DNA of 64,000 nt. It comes from Pseudomonas sihuiensis. Lineage in GTDB: Bacteria > Pseudomonadota > Gammaproteobacteria > Pseudomonadales > Pseudomonadaceae. The notes below the pieces were generated by a model. The model did not search any database, was not told the DNA's origin, and worked only from the letters and a program-made list of their open reading frames with translations. Below are positions 27,640 to 38,633 of this stretch, piece by piece. The position numbers were made by a program, and so were the translations under genes. The stretch is taken from assembly GCF_900106015.1 (NCBI RefSeq), contig NZ_LT629797.1, forward strand, positions 3,100,001 through 3,164,000. Reading direction: 5' to 3'. Numbering within the stretch: the first letter of the stretch is position 1; each line of letters starts with the position of its first letter.

Positions 27640-28111
27640 GCTCGACCTGCAACTGGCCACTGACGGCCAGCACCCTGATGAGGCACAGCTGCGCCGCTGG
27701 TGCGAGCTGGCGCTGCGCCAGCGCACGGCCGATTCCGAGCTGACCATTCGCCTGGTCGACGAGGCCGAAGGCCGCGAGCTGAACCACACCTGGCGGCACA
27801 AGGACTACGCCACCAACGTGCTGTCCTTCCCCGCCGAAATTCCCGACGGCATTCTCGACATTCCGCTGTTGGGCGATCTGGTGATCTGCGTGCCGGTGGT
27901 CGAGCGCGAAGCCGCCGAGCAAGGCAAGGCGCTGGACGCGCACTGGGCACACCTGGTGATCCACGGCTGCCTGCACCTGCTCGGCTATGACCATATCGAG
28001 GACGACGAAGCCCTCGAGATGGAAGATCTGGAACGACAATTGCTCGCCGAATTGGGTCATCCCGACCCCTATGCCGGCGATGAACCGCCTAATGAAAAGG
28101 ACCCCGAGTAA
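27632..28111 (+). CDS. ybeY: Endoribonuclease YbeY (16S rRNA 3' end maturation)
   Basis: A 159-residue zinc metalloenzyme involved in 16S rRNA processing and 70S quality control. The family motif H-x3-H-x5-H appears in [15 protein letters not shown], near residues 110-124. The conserved [10 protein letters not shown] sits in the middle. Its ATG overlaps the ybeZ stop by 8 bases, so translation is coupled, and corC follows 6 bases after. Confidence 0.93.
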   Translation: MLELDLQLATDGQHPDEAQLRRWCELALRQRTADSELTIRLVDEAEGRELNHTWRHKDYATNVLSFPAEIPDGILDIPLLGDLVICVPVVEREAAEQGKALDAHWAHLVIHGCLHLLGYDHIEDDEALEMEDLERQLLAELGHPDPYAGDEPPNEKDPE

Positions 28112-28117
28112 AACGCC

Positions 28118-28957
28118 ATGAGCGAAGACCGATCGAGCAACGAGCAGAAGTCCTGGTTCAACAAGCTGACCCAGGCTTTTGCTCATGAGCCGAGAAACCG
28201 CCAGGAGCTGCTGGAAGTCCTGCGCGAAGCCCACCAGAACAAGCTGCTCGACAGCGAGGCGCTGGCCATCGTCGAAGGCGCCATCCAGGTCGCCGACCTG
28301 CAGGTACGCGACATCATGGTGCCGCGCTCGCAGGTGATCAGCATCAAGGCCACGCAGACGCCGCAGGAGTTTCTCCCCGCGATCATCGACGCCGCGCACT
28401 CGCGCTACCCGGTAATCGGCGAAAGCCTCGATGACGTCATTGGCATCCTCCTGGCCAAGGATCTGCTGCCGCTGATCCTGCAGGGCGAGCAGCCCAACTT
28501 CAACATCAAGGACCTGCTGCGCCCGGCCACCTTCGTGCCCGAGTCCAAGCGCCTCAACGTGCTGCTGCGTGAGTTCCGCGCCAACCACAACCACATGGCC
28601 GTGGTCATCGACGAATACGGCGGCGTGGCCGGCCTGGTGACCATCGAGGATGTGCTGGAGCAGATCGTCGGCGACATCGAAGACGAGCACGATGTCGAGG
28701 AAGACGGCTACATCAAGCCACTGCCGTCCGGCGACTACCTGATCAAGGCACTGACGCCCATCGACAGCTTCAACGAGACCTTCGACAGCCAGTTCTCCGA
28801 CGACGAATACGACACCGTCGGCGGCCTGGTGATGAACGCCTTCGGCCACCTGCCCAAGCGCAACGAAGTCACCGAGATCGGCGAATTCCGCTTCCGCGTA
28901 CTCAACGCCGACAGCCGCCGCATCCACCTGCTGCGCCTGACGCCGATCAGTCGCTGA
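28118..28957 (+). CDS. corC: CorC/YbeX family CBS-domain protein
   Basis: A 279-residue cytoplasmic protein with two CBS domains (about 65-185: VRDIMVPRSQVISI and HNHMAVVIDEYGGVAGLVTI) and a C-terminal CorC_HlyC domain (about 200-279: TVGGLVMNAFGHLPKRNE). The family is linked to magnesium or cobalt efflux and, in the ybeZ-ybeY-ybeX operon, to ribosome maturation. No transmembrane region is present, unlike the longer hemolysin-C-like relatives. Confidence 0.9.
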   Translation: MSEDRSSNEQKSWFNKLTQAFAHEPRNRQELLEVLREAHQNKLLDSEALAIVEGAIQVADLQVRDIMVPRSQVISIKATQTPQEFLPAIIDAAHSRYPVIGESLDDVIGILLAKDLLPLILQGEQPNFNIKDLLRPATFVPESKRLNVLLREFRANHNHMAVVIDEYGGVAGLVTIEDVLEQIVGDIEDEHDVEEDGYIKPLPSGDYLIKALTPIDSFNETFDSQFSDDEYDTVGGLVMNAFGHLPKRNEVTEIGEFRFRVLNADSRRIHLLRLTPISR

Positions 28958-28986
28958 CGGCTGGTATCCGGGGATGACCAGAGCGC

Positions 28987-29007
28987 CTCCCCGGATTGCA
29001 TCCGGGC
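28987..29007. repeat. Single extragenic repeat unit (ccccggattgcatccggg)
   Basis: The inverted orientation of the unit found at 25094-25115. It lies just before the larger inverted-repeat element at 29018. Confidence 0.6.
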
Positions 29008-29017
29008 CAGGGAAACA

Positions 29018-29112
29018 CTGAAAAAGCCGTCATACCCGCGCACGCGGGCATCCAGAACCTGCGAATCACCTGGGCTCCCGCCTTCGCGGGAGTGACTATA
29101 GATGGCTTTTTA
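29018..29112. repeat. Inverted-repeat element with aaaaagcc ends
   Basis: Ends TGAAAAAGCC and GGCTTTTTAA are inverted. Inside, two hairpins occur: CCCGCGCACGCGGG and CTCCCGCCTTCGCGGGAG, joined by ATCCAGAACCTG. The hairpin-plus-ATCCAG layout is the common proteobacterial 'cccgcg..cgcggg' repeat that flanks genes in many genomes. No coding sequence is present. The whole gap 28958-29188 is made of these repeats. Confidence 0.6.
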
Positions 29113-29188
29113 AGAACAGCCCTGGCACTTGCCGCCTGCCACTGCCTGCCCCTACCCTTGCGCCACCCCGCTTCCAAGGATTTGCCCC

Positions 29189-30712
29189 ATGTTGCAATGG
29201 ATCACTCGTCCGGGCTGGCCCGGCCACCTGCTCGCCTGCGGCGCAGGCGCCTTGACCACTCTGGCCCTCGCCCCGTTCGACCTCTGGCCACTGGCTGTGC
29301 TGTCCATTGCCCTGTTCTATTTCGGCCTGCGCCATCTACGCCCAGGCCAGGCCGCAGTGCGCGGCTGGAGCTATGGTTTCGGCCTGTTCGCCGCCGGCAC
29401 CAGCTGGGTGTACGTCAGCATCCACGACTATGGCGCCGCCTCGCCGGCACTGGCCGGCCTGCTCACCCTGGGTTTCGTCGCTGGGCTGGGCCTGTTTTTC
29501 GCCCTGATGGCCGCGCTCTGGGCGCGCTGGATCCGCCGCAGCGAAGCGCCGCTGGCCGACGCCCTGGCCTTCGCCGCGCTGTGGGTCGCCCAGGAAGTGT
29601 TCCGTGGCTGGTTCCTCACCGGCTTTCCCTGGCTCTATGCTGGCTACAGCCAACTCGAAGGCCCACTGAGCGGGCTGGTGCCGGTCGGCGGAGTGTGGCT
29701 GGCCTCCTTCGTCATCGCCCTGTCGGCCGCACTGATCATCAACCTGGAACGTCTGCGCGCGCACAAACCGCGCTACCTCTGCGCCCTGCTCCTGTTGCTG
29801 AGCCCCTGGATCGCCGGCCTGGCGCTGAATGATCACAGCTGGACACGGCCAGCCGGCAACAGCCTGAGCGTTGCCGCCGTGCAGGGTAATGTCGAACAGC
29901 ATCTGAAATGGGATCCGGAGCAACTCAACGCGCAGCTGGCGCTGTACCGTGATCTCAGTTTCAGCGCCGAACGCGTCGATCTGCTGGTCTGGCCGGAAAC
30001 GGCCATACCGCTACTCAAGGACCTGGCCCAGGGCTATATCGGCGTGATGGATCGTTTCGCCCGCGACCGTAACAGCGCGCTGATCACCGGCGTGCCGGTA
30101 CGCCAGTCCAACGAGCGCGGCGAGGTTCGTTATTACAACGCCATCACCAGCTTCGGCGACGCTCAGGGTACCTACCTCAAGCAGAAGCTGGTGCCCTTCG
30201 GTGAATACGTGCCGCTGCAAGACCTGCTGCGCGGCTTGATCGCCTTCTTCGACCTGCCCATGTCCGACTTCGCCCGCGGCCCGAGTGACCAATCACCGCT
30301 GCTGGCCAAGGGGCAGCGCATCGCACCGTTCATCTGCTACGAAGTGGTCTACCCGGAGTTCGCGGCGGCACTGGCGGCGGACAGCGACATCCTGCTGACG
30401 GTGAGCAACGATGCCTGGTTCGGCACCTCCATCGGCCCGCTGCAGCACCTGCAGATGGCGCAGATGCGCGCACTGGAAGCCGGGCGCTGGATGATCCGCG
30501 CCACCAACAACGGCATGACGGTGATCATCGATCCACAAGGGCGCATCCAGTCCGCCTTGCCGCAGTTCGAACGCGGCGTACTGTATGGCGAGGTGGTGCC
30601 GATGCAGGGGCTCACGCCCTACCTGCAATGGCGCATCTGGCCACTGGCGATCCTTTGCGCCCTGCTGCTGGGCTGGGCGCTGCTGGCTAGCCGCATGGCC
30701 AAGACGGTCTAA
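29189..30712 (+). CDS. lnt: Apolipoprotein N-acyltransferase
   Basis: A 507-residue inner-membrane enzyme adding the third acyl chain to lipoproteins. An N-terminal block of about six helices (residues 10-215) precedes a nitrilase-like periplasmic domain. The catalytic triad appears as Glu270 (VWPETAIP), a Lys at about 333 (KQKLVPFGEYVP) and Cys383 (FICYEVVYP). A last helix lies near residues 480-500. The ATG at 29189 has AAGGA upstream. Confidence 0.93.
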   Translation: MLQWITRPGWPGHLLACGAGALTTLALAPFDLWPLAVLSIALFYFGLRHLRPGQAAVRGWSYGFGLFAAGTSWVYVSIHDYGAASPALAGLLTLGFVAGLGLFFALMAALWARWIRRSEAPLADALAFAALWVAQEVFRGWFLTGFPWLYAGYSQLEGPLSGLVPVGGVWLASFVIALSAALIINLERLRAHKPRYLCALLLLLSPWIAGLALNDHSWTRPAGNSLSVAAVQGNVEQHLKWDPEQLNAQLALYRDLSFSAERVDLLVWPETAIPLLKDLAQGYIGVMDRFARDRNSALITGVPVRQSNERGEVRYYNAITSFGDAQGTYLKQKLVPFGEYVPLQDLLRGLIAFFDLPMSDFARGPSDQSPLLAKGQRIAPFICYEVVYPEFAAALAADSDILLTVSNDAWFGTSIGPLQHLQMAQMRALEAGRWMIRATNNGMTVIIDPQGRIQSALPQFERGVLYGEVVPMQGLTPYLQWRIWPLAILCALLLGWALLASRMAKTV

Positions 30713-30730
30713 ACGCGGCGGCAAGCGAAT

Positions 30731-30789
30731 GTAGCCTGGATGAAATCCGGAAGTAAGCCGCACGACGCCCCGGATTGCATCCGGGCTAC
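30731..30789. repeat. Inverted pair of extragenic units (gtagcctggat ... atccgggctac)
   Basis: GTAGCCTGGATGAAATCCGG and CCCCGGATTGCATCCGGGCT are arranged head to head around about 17 bases. It belongs with the units at 25094 and 28987. Confidence 0.65.
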
Positions 30790-30805
30790 GGGCTGGCCAG
30801 GATCT

Positions 30806-30842
30806 GTAGGGCGGTCTCGCGAGCGAAGCGAGCAGCCCGCCA
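30806..30842. repeat. Extragenic repeat (gtagggcggtc ... gagcagcccgcc family)
   Basis: GTAGGGCGGTCTCGC pairs imperfectly with GCGAGCAGCCCGCC. It is the second member of the family at 2971 and 59128. Next to it lies a short CCAG/CAGC run. Confidence 0.6.
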
Positions 30843-30903
30843 GCCAGCCAGCCAGCCCTCGGAACGCAGAATCCGCAGGCGGACTGTCTGCGGCGAGTAC
30901 GCC

Positions 30904-31674
30904 CTACTGCTTGCCGTAGACGATTGGATACGCCAGCAGCCCGATGGCCTCGTTGAGCAACAGACTGCTCTGCCAGATCACCCGCGATTCCGGCAGCCAG
31001 CCGCCCAGCGGGCGCTCGTAACCTGCGCTGAGGTAGCCCATCGGCGCGCTGATCACCTCGAAGCCCGCCTGCTCGAAACTCCAGCGGGCACGCGGCATGT
31101 GCCAGGCCTGCGTAACCAGCACCACACGACGCACGCCCTGCGGCTGCAGCAACTCGGCGCTGAACGCGGCATTCTCCCAGGTGGTGCGGCTGCGCTCTTC
31201 GCGCCAGCGAATGTCCAGGCCGTAATCACGCTGCATGGCATCGGCCATCAGCGCCGCCTCGCTGGGTGGCTGGCCGTAATGCAGGCCACCGCTGGCCGCC
31301 ATTGGCAGGCCGGATGCACGCGCCAGGCGCGCGGCATAGCGCAGGCGCTCCAGGGCCATCAGCCCAGGCTGATCGGTTGCGCCCCAGCCTGGATCGTTCT
31401 GCTCACGTCCGGCGCCAAGAATCACGATGGCATCGACACGCTGCGCCAGCGTCGCCCACTGCGCCTCTTCAAGCGCAGGCTCACGTTCGAGCAGGCCTGC
31501 ACTCCATTGCATCACCGCTGGCAAGCTCATCAGCCACAGCCCACCAAAGCCCATCAGCAAACAGGCCATAGCCAAGCGGGGAAAACGGCGACGCAGCCAC
31601 CAGCCCAGCAACATCAGCAGAAGCAGGATGCCGGGCGGCATCAGCAGTTGTTTGAGAATGTAGCGAATCGGCAT
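30904..31674 (-). CDS. YdcF/ElyC-type DUF218 membrane protein
   Basis: A 256-residue protein: two N-terminal hydrophobic segments (about 8-26 and 33-52) and then a DUF218 domain with AIVILGAGREQ, AARLARASGLPMAASGG, SEAALMADAMQRDYG, TWENAAFSAELL and VTQAWHMPRARWSFE. The topology and length match E. coli ElyC, needed for envelope integrity and undecaprenyl-phosphate metabolism. Function in this species is inferred only from the fold. Confidence 0.82.
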   Translation of the reverse strand: MPIRYILKQLLMPPGILLLLMLLGWWLRRRFPRLAMACLLMGFGGLWLMSLPAVMQWSAGLLEREPALEEAQWATLAQRVDAIVILGAGREQNDPGWGATDQPGLMALERLRYAARLARASGLPMAASGGLHYGQPPSEAALMADAMQRDYGLDIRWREERSRTTWENAAFSAELLQPQGVRRVVLVTQAWHMPRARWSFEQAGFEVISAPMGYLSAGYERPLGGWLPESRVIWQSSLLLNEAIGLLAYPIVYGKQ

Positions 31675-31698
31675 CAGGCACCTCCGGGGCGCCTGATC

Positions 31699-32127
31699 CT
31701 AGCGGGTATTGCCGCTGCGAAACAGCTTTGAACCACAGGCCTGGCACGCCTGCGCATCCTGCCCGCGATGCCAGCTCACCGACGTCCCACACAACGCGCA
31801 ACAGAGCGCCTGGCGACGCTTCATCAGGGGTTTGGGCCTGCCCATCGGCTTGCTGCCTGCCGCCTTGCCGCTGCGCAATGCCTGACGCTGAATCAACGCC
31901 AGCTCTTCGGCTGCCGCGTGCCAGCCGCGCAGCCAATGCAGGTCACGGTTGAGATAGGCGCGGATCAGCTCCAGCTCCGCCGGGCTAAGCCCATCGAGCT
32001 CCAGTTCGCGAAGGGGTTCGGCATGCAGGCGACTGGCGGTATCGGCCTCTTCCAGCGCCAGCGCAAGGCGCTGCAGCAGTCGCCCATAGAGGCCATCTCC
32101 CCTCTCCGCTTGCCGTGCAACAGCCAT
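31699..32127 (-). CDS. ybeL: YbeL-type zinc-ribbon protein (DUF1451)
   Basis: A 142-residue cytoplasmic protein. A helical N-terminal region contains LSPAELELIRAYLNRDL; the C-terminus has a zinc ribbon CxxC...CxxC (CALCGTSVSW and CQACGSKLF). A homologue lies before leuS in E. coli too. GAGGTG just upstream supports the ATG at 32127. Function unknown; divergent from leuS. Confidence 0.85.
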   Translation of the reverse strand: MAVARQAERGDGLYGRLLQRLALALEEADTASRLHAEPLRELELDGLSPAELELIRAYLNRDLHWLRGWHAAAEELALIQRQALRSGKAAGSKPMGRPKPLMKRRQALCCALCGTSVSWHRGQDAQACQACGSKLFRSGNTR

Positions 32128-32175
32128 TTGACACCTCGCGATAGCCGATATGTGCGGGCCATGACTAAAGTTTAG

Positions 32176-34917
<2,742 letters not shown>

Positions 34918-34971
34918 TTAAGCTCGGCGCCACATATGTGTGGCGCCGTGATCCGCCAAGGGGATATGAGA

Positions 34972-35583
34972 ATGATGAAACGGAATCTGCTGGTCATCGG
35001 CCTGGCTGGCCTGCTCAGCGCATGCGGCTTCCAGCTGCGTGGCACCGGCGATGTGCAGTTCGCCCTCAAGGAGCTCGACGTCAGCGCGCGCGATGCCTAC
35101 GGCGACACCGTGCAGCAAGTACGTGAAGTGCTGGAGAACAACGACGTTCGCGTCTACTCCGGCGCCCCCTACAAGCTGGTAATCGCCCGCGAGACCGAGA
35201 ATCGTCGCGGCGCCAGCTACAGCAGCGGCGCGCGTACCGCCGAGTACGAGCTGACCATGGGCCTGGAATACGAGATTCGCGGCACACAGAACCTGCTGCT
35301 GACCGGCAACAAGGTGGAAGTGCAGAACTACTACCAGCAGGACGACAACAACCTAGCCGGCTCCGACCAGGAAGCGGCTCAGCTGCGCAGCGAGCTGCGC
35401 CGTGAAATGATCCAGCAACTGATGTTCAGCCTGCAGCAGATCACGCCCGAGCGACTGGACCAACTGCAGCAGACCGCCGAAGCCCGCGCCAAGGCCGAAG
35501 CCGAAGCACTGGAAGCGCAGCGCCGGGCTCGTGAGAGCCAGGTCGCGCCGCAGCAGTCGCCGATCGAACTGCCGTCCCGCTAA
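34972..35583 (+). CDS. lptE: LPS-assembly lipoprotein LptE
   Basis: A 203-residue outer-membrane lipoprotein that plugs LptD for lipopolysaccharide export. The signal ends with a lipobox LSAC at about residue 18-21, followed by GFQLRGTGDVQF. The C-terminus carries a long Ala/Glu/Gln-rich helical tail (RAKAEAEALEAQRRARE) that is longer than in E. coli. AAGGGGA at 34958-34964 is best spaced for the ATG at 34972; ATGs at 34966 and 34975 are alternatives. Confidence 0.9.
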   Translation: MMKRNLLVIGLAGLLSACGFQLRGTGDVQFALKELDVSARDAYGDTVQQVREVLENNDVRVYSGAPYKLVIARETENRRGASYSSGARTAEYELTMGLEYEIRGTQNLLLTGNKVEVQNYYQQDDNNLAGSDQEAAQLRSELRREMIQQLMFSLQQITPERLDQLQQTAEARAKAEAEALEAQRRARESQVAPQQSPIELPSR

Positions 35584-35638
35584 AGGCCCAAGGGCCGCAG
35601 CCGCGGCCCGACGCCCTGCCCCTGATGACATCACCCCG

Positions 35639-36667
35639 ATGAAGCTTGCCCCCGCGCAACTCGGCAAACACCTGCAAGGCGCACTGGCACCTGTCTATGC
35701 GATCAGCGGCGACGAGCCATTGCTGTGCCAGGAAACCGCTGACGCCATTCGCAATGCCTGCCGCCAGCAGGGGTTCGGCGAACGCCAGGTGTTCAATGCC
35801 GAAGCCAACTTCGACTGGGGCAACCTGCTGCAGGCTGGCGCCAGCCTCTCGCTGTTCGCCGAGAAGCGCCTGCTGGAACTGCGCCTGCCTTCCGGCAAGC
35901 CAGGCGACAAGGGCACAGCCGCCCTGCTCGAGTACCTGGCCCGCCCGCCCGAGGACACCGTCCTCTTGCTGAGCCTGCCCAAGCTCGATGGCAGCACGCA
36001 GAAATCCAAATGGGCCAAGGCCCTGATCGACGGCCAGGTGAGCCAGTTCATCCAGATCTGGCCGGTAGACGCCAACCAGTTGCCGCAGTGGATTCGCCAG
36101 CGCCTGGCGCAGGCCGGCCTGAGCGCCAGCGCCGACGCGGTGGAAATGATCGCCGCGCGGGTAGAAGGCAACCTGCTGGCCGCCGCCCAGGAAGTGGAAA
36201 AGCTCAAGCTGCTCGCCGAAGGCAATCAGGTCGACGCCGAGACCGTGCAAGCAGCAGTGGCCGACAGCGCCCGCTTCGACGTCTTCGGCCTGATCGATTG
36301 TGCCCTCGGTGGTGACGCCGCCCATGCCCTGCGCATGCTCGAAGGCCTGCGTGGCGAGGGCGTGGAAACCCCGGTGATCCTCTGGGCGCTGGCGCGCGAG
36401 ATTCGCCTGCTGGCCAGCATCGCCCATCAGCAGAGCCAGGGCATCCCCTTGGACAAGGCCTTCTCCAGCGCCCGCCCGCCCGTCTGGGACAAACGCCGGC
36501 CGCTGGTTTCCAAGGCCTTGCAACGTCACAGCAGCAAACGCTGGGGCGAGCTGTTGCAGCAGGCGCAGTTGATCGACGCACAGATCAAGGGTCAGGCGCC
36601 CGGTGATCCGTGGAGCGAGTTGGCCATGCTGACCCTGCAGTTAGCCGGACAGCGCCTGCGCCTGTAA
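35639..36667 (+). CDS. holA: DNA polymerase III delta subunit
   Basis: A 342-residue clamp-loader subunit. ISGDEPLLCQETADAIR near the N-terminus and the C-terminal clamp-loader-collar region (LVSKALQRHSSKRWGELLQQ) are typical. It opens the beta clamp with the tau/gamma complex. It starts 55 bases after lptE. The last 12 codons (36629-36664, LTLQLAGQRLRL) recur as a diverged copy 95 bases downstream of the gene end. Confidence 0.93.
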   Translation: MKLAPAQLGKHLQGALAPVYAISGDEPLLCQETADAIRNACRQQGFGERQVFNAEANFDWGNLLQAGASLSLFAEKRLLELRLPSGKPGDKGTAALLEYLARPPEDTVLLLSLPKLDGSTQKSKWAKALIDGQVSQFIQIWPVDANQLPQWIRQRLAQAGLSASADAVEMIAARVEGNLLAAAQEVEKLKLLAEGNQVDAETVQAAVADSARFDVFGLIDCALGGDAAHALRMLEGLRGEGVETPVILWALAREIRLLASIAHQQSQGIPLDKAFSSARPPVWDKRRPLVSKALQRHSSKRWGELLQQAQLIDAQIKGQAPGDPWSELAMLTLQLAGQRLRL

Positions 36668-36687
36668 TTGTTGCTGCCTGCTTCCTT

Positions 36688-36758
36688 GTAGGGTGGGCCG
36701 GGCGGCGATCCGCTTCAGCCCACGTCCACCACCGTTGGTGGGCTAAAGCCCACCCTAC
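36688..36758. repeat. Extragenic palindrome (gtagggtgggc ... gcccaccctac family)
   Basis: GTAGGGTGGGCCGGGCGG at the left pairs through its first bases with GGTGGGCTAAAGCCCACCCTAC at the right. It is the same family as 24630-24694. It separates holA from the diverged holA tail copy. Confidence 0.7.
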
Positions 36759-36806
36759 GAGCTGACCCTGCAACTGGCCGGGCAACGGCTGCGTCTTTCT
36801 CCGTAG
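36759..36806 (+). pseudogene. Diverged remnant of a holA 3' end
   Basis: Read from 36759 this encodes ELTLQLAGQRLRLSP and then TAG (36804-36806). Twelve residues are identical to the last twelve of the intact holA gene, yet seven of those twelve codons differ, all at synonymous bases. There is no start codon and the sequence begins straight after a palindrome, so it is a relic and not a gene. It probably marks past recombination or insertion at the holA end. Confidence 0.7.
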
Positions 36807-36854
36807 GGCGGGTGCAACCCGCCACCCGATGATGGCGGGTTGCACCCGCCCTAC
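36803..36854. repeat. Near-perfect extragenic palindrome (gtagggcgggtgcaacccgcca)
   Basis: Arms of 22 bases (36803-36824 and 36833-36854) are perfect complements around eight bases. Together with the element at 36688 it brackets the holA relic. Confidence 0.75.
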
Positions 36855-36862
36855 GCCCCGTC

Positions 36863-36891
36863 TGGACATTTTCTGAACAGCGGCGCATAGT
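36863..36891 (+). promoter_or_regulatory. Candidate arfA promoter
   Basis: TGGACA (36863-36868) and CATAGT (36886-36891) are separated by 17 bases, a fair sigma-70 match, 46 bases before the arfA ATG. GAGGAAA lies at the ribosome-binding position just before the ATG. Confidence 0.45.
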
Positions 36892-36937
36892 CCTCGCCGC
36901 CTGCATTGGCGCAGGCCAGTCTGCATGAGGAAATGCC

Positions 36938-37132
36938 ATGAGCAAGAAAACCGGCAAACGGCCGAACAAGGCCAAATCCATCGTCGCCCAGCCGCTGTTT
37001 CGCTCCCGCCAGGAACGGCCACAGAAAGGCAAAGGCAGCTACCGCCGCGAAGCCTCCCACAATTGGGAGGCTTCTTGCTTTATGGGCTATGTTGACTCAC
37101 TGATGGCCCTGCCTGTTGCCCGAGCATGCTAA
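36938..37132 (+). CDS. arfA: Alternative ribosome-rescue factor A
   Basis: A 64-codon frame. The start MSKKTGKRPNKAKS and the conserved core QPLFRSRQERPQKGKGSYRRE match ArfA, which binds the empty mRNA channel of stalled ribosomes and recruits release factor 2. Codons 38-46 form a 10-bp GC-rich stem-loop (37049-37074). In ArfA genes such a hairpin causes the mRNA to be cut or terminated inside the frame, so the product is tagged by tmRNA and only accumulates, shortened, when trans-translation fails. Residues after about 47 are therefore probably rarely made. Confidence 0.88.
   Translation: MSKKTGKRPNKAKSIVAQPLFRSRQERPQKGKGSYRREASHNWEASCFMGYVDSLMALPVARAC
37049..37074 (+). terminator. Intragenic hairpin in arfA (terminator or RNase III site)
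   Basis: GAAGCCTCCC pairs perfectly with GGGAGGCTTC around the loop ACAATT, followed by TTGCTTT. The stem falls inside the reading frame just after SYRREASHN. A weak T-run allows intrinsic termination; RNase III cleavage is the known alternative in E. coli. Confidence 0.75.
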
Positions 37133-37165
37133 GGTAAGCGCCTGCTTAAACGTCCTGAGATAGAC

Positions 37166-38431
37166 ATGCCACACCAGCTTCCTCGTCGCGTCCTGGCTCT
37201 GCTTCCTCTTCTGCTGCTGGCGGCCTGCGCCCAGGCCCCGGCGGAAAATCTGCCTACCGCCACAGCCCCTGCAGCGGTCCAGACTGCAACCGAAACAACC
37301 TTGCCCAGTTTCGCCGACTGGCGTCAGGCCATGCGTAGCGAAGCGATTGCCACCGGCATCGACGCGGCGCTGTTCGATCGCGTATTCGCTGGCGTCACCC
37401 CTGACCCTGCGGTGCTCAAGGCAGACAGCAGTCAGCCCGAGTTCACTCGCCCGGTGTGGGAATATCTCGACGGTGCCGTCTCCTCCAGCCGCATCGGCCG
37501 CGGCCGAGTATTGCTGGCCCAGCACAACACCATGCTGCAACGTATCGAGCAGCAATATGGCGTCGAAGCGCAGATCCTGGTGGCCATCTGGGGCCTGGAG
37601 AGCAACTTCGGTAACAATATCGGTAGCCACAGCGTAATACGCTCCCTCGCCACCCTGGCCTATGACGGTCGCCGCCAGGGCTTCTGGCGTGCTCAGTTGC
37701 TGGCCGCCCTGCAAATCCTGCAGAACGGCGATGTACCCAGCGATCGCATGATCGGTTCCTGGGCCGGCGCCATGGGCCAGACCCAGTTCATGCCCACCAC
37801 CTACAACCAGCATGCGGTCGACTTCGACGGCGACGGCAAGCGCGACCTGTGGAACTCCTCGGCCGATGCCTTGGCCTCGGCGGCTCATTACCTGCAAGCC
37901 TCGGGATGGCAGCGCGGCCAGCCCTGGGGTTTCGAGGTGCGCCTGCCGAGCGACTTCGACTATGCCCTGGCAGACCCGGACCAGCGTCGCAGCCTGACCG
38001 AGTGGGCCGAACTCGGCGTGCGCCCACTGGCACCGACCGGCGCAGCCGCCAGCGCGCGCGCCAGCCTGCAGCTGCCTGCCGGGCACCAAGGCCCGGCCTT
38101 CCTGCTGCTGGATAACTTCCGCAGCATCCTCAAGTACAACAATTCCACGTCCTACGCGCTGGCCATCGGCCTGCTCGCCGACAACCTGCTACGCAGCACC
38201 GAAATCAAGGGGCAATGGCCCCGGGGTGAGCGTCAGTTGGGGCGTAGTGAACGTGTCGAGCTGCAGGAGCTGCTGGCCCAGGCCGGTTTCGACCCGGGTC
38301 CGGCCGACGGCATCATCGGCGCCAACACGCGCAAGGCCATTCGCGCCCTGCAACTGCAGTTGAACTGGCCAGCCGATGGCTACCCCAACACCCAACTGCT
38401 GCAACAGCTGCAACAGCTGCGCACACGCTGA
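37166..38431 (+). CDS. Lytic murein transglycosylase with peptidoglycan-binding domain (MltB family, SltB3-like)
   Basis: A 421-residue putative lipoprotein: signal peptide with lipobox LAAC (Cys21), catalytic domain with Glu145 in [33 protein letters not shown], and a C-terminal PG_binding_1 domain (about 355-415: [20 protein letters not shown]). It cleaves glycan strands to 1,6-anhydro products. A second MltB-family gene is at 43121. The position after arfA and before lipA is that of the PAO1 gene I recall as sltB3. Confidence 0.88.
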   Translation: MPHQLPRRVLALLPLLLLAACAQAPAENLPTATAPAAVQTATETTLPSFADWRQAMRSEAIATGIDAALFDRVFAGVTPDPAVLKADSSQPEFTRPVWEYLDGAVSSSRIGRGRVLLAQHNTMLQRIEQQYGVEAQILVAIWGLESNFGNNIGSHSVIRSLATLAYDGRRQGFWRAQLLAALQILQNGDVPSDRMIGSWAGAMGQTQFMPTTYNQHAVDFDGDGKRDLWNSSADALASAAHYLQASGWQRGQPWGFEVRLPSDFDYALADPDQRRSLTEWAELGVRPLAPTGAAASARASLQLPAGHQGPAFLLLDNFRSILKYNNSTSYALAIGLLADNLLRSTEIKGQWPRGERQLGRSERVELQELLAQAGFDPGPADGIIGANTRKAIRALQLQLNWPADGYPNTQLLQQLQQLRTR

Positions 38432-38506
38432 ATCCAGCACTGACACCTCAGGGGGGCTTGCCATCATCGGCAAGCGCCTTGCCGAGCGGTCACAGCGACG
38501 CCCCCC

Positions 38507-38532
38507 CCAAAAAACGCCTTGGCGGTGTTTTG
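38507..38532. terminator. Candidate bidirectional terminator after the transglycosylase gene
   Basis: AAAACGCC can pair with GGTGTTTT (one G-U pair) around TTGGC, giving an A-run before and a T-run after the stem. An eight-C run (38501-38508) precedes it. The rest of the gap 38432-38633 holds CTTGCC-atcatc-GGCAAG (38457-38474) and the lipA leader. Confidence 0.4.
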
Positions 38533-38633
38533 TCGACAGGCGGCCTCAGCGTCTGCATACACCTTCTGTGATAGACTGGCCGGCGGCCAAAAGCCACCTG
38601 CCCACGGAGCCTCTACCGGAGCCCAGATTTCCG

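Noticed and set aside
36688..36854. Repeated palindromes read as a CRISPR-like array
   Set aside because: There are only two units of different sequence, no regular spacers and no cas genes; they are extragenic palindromes.
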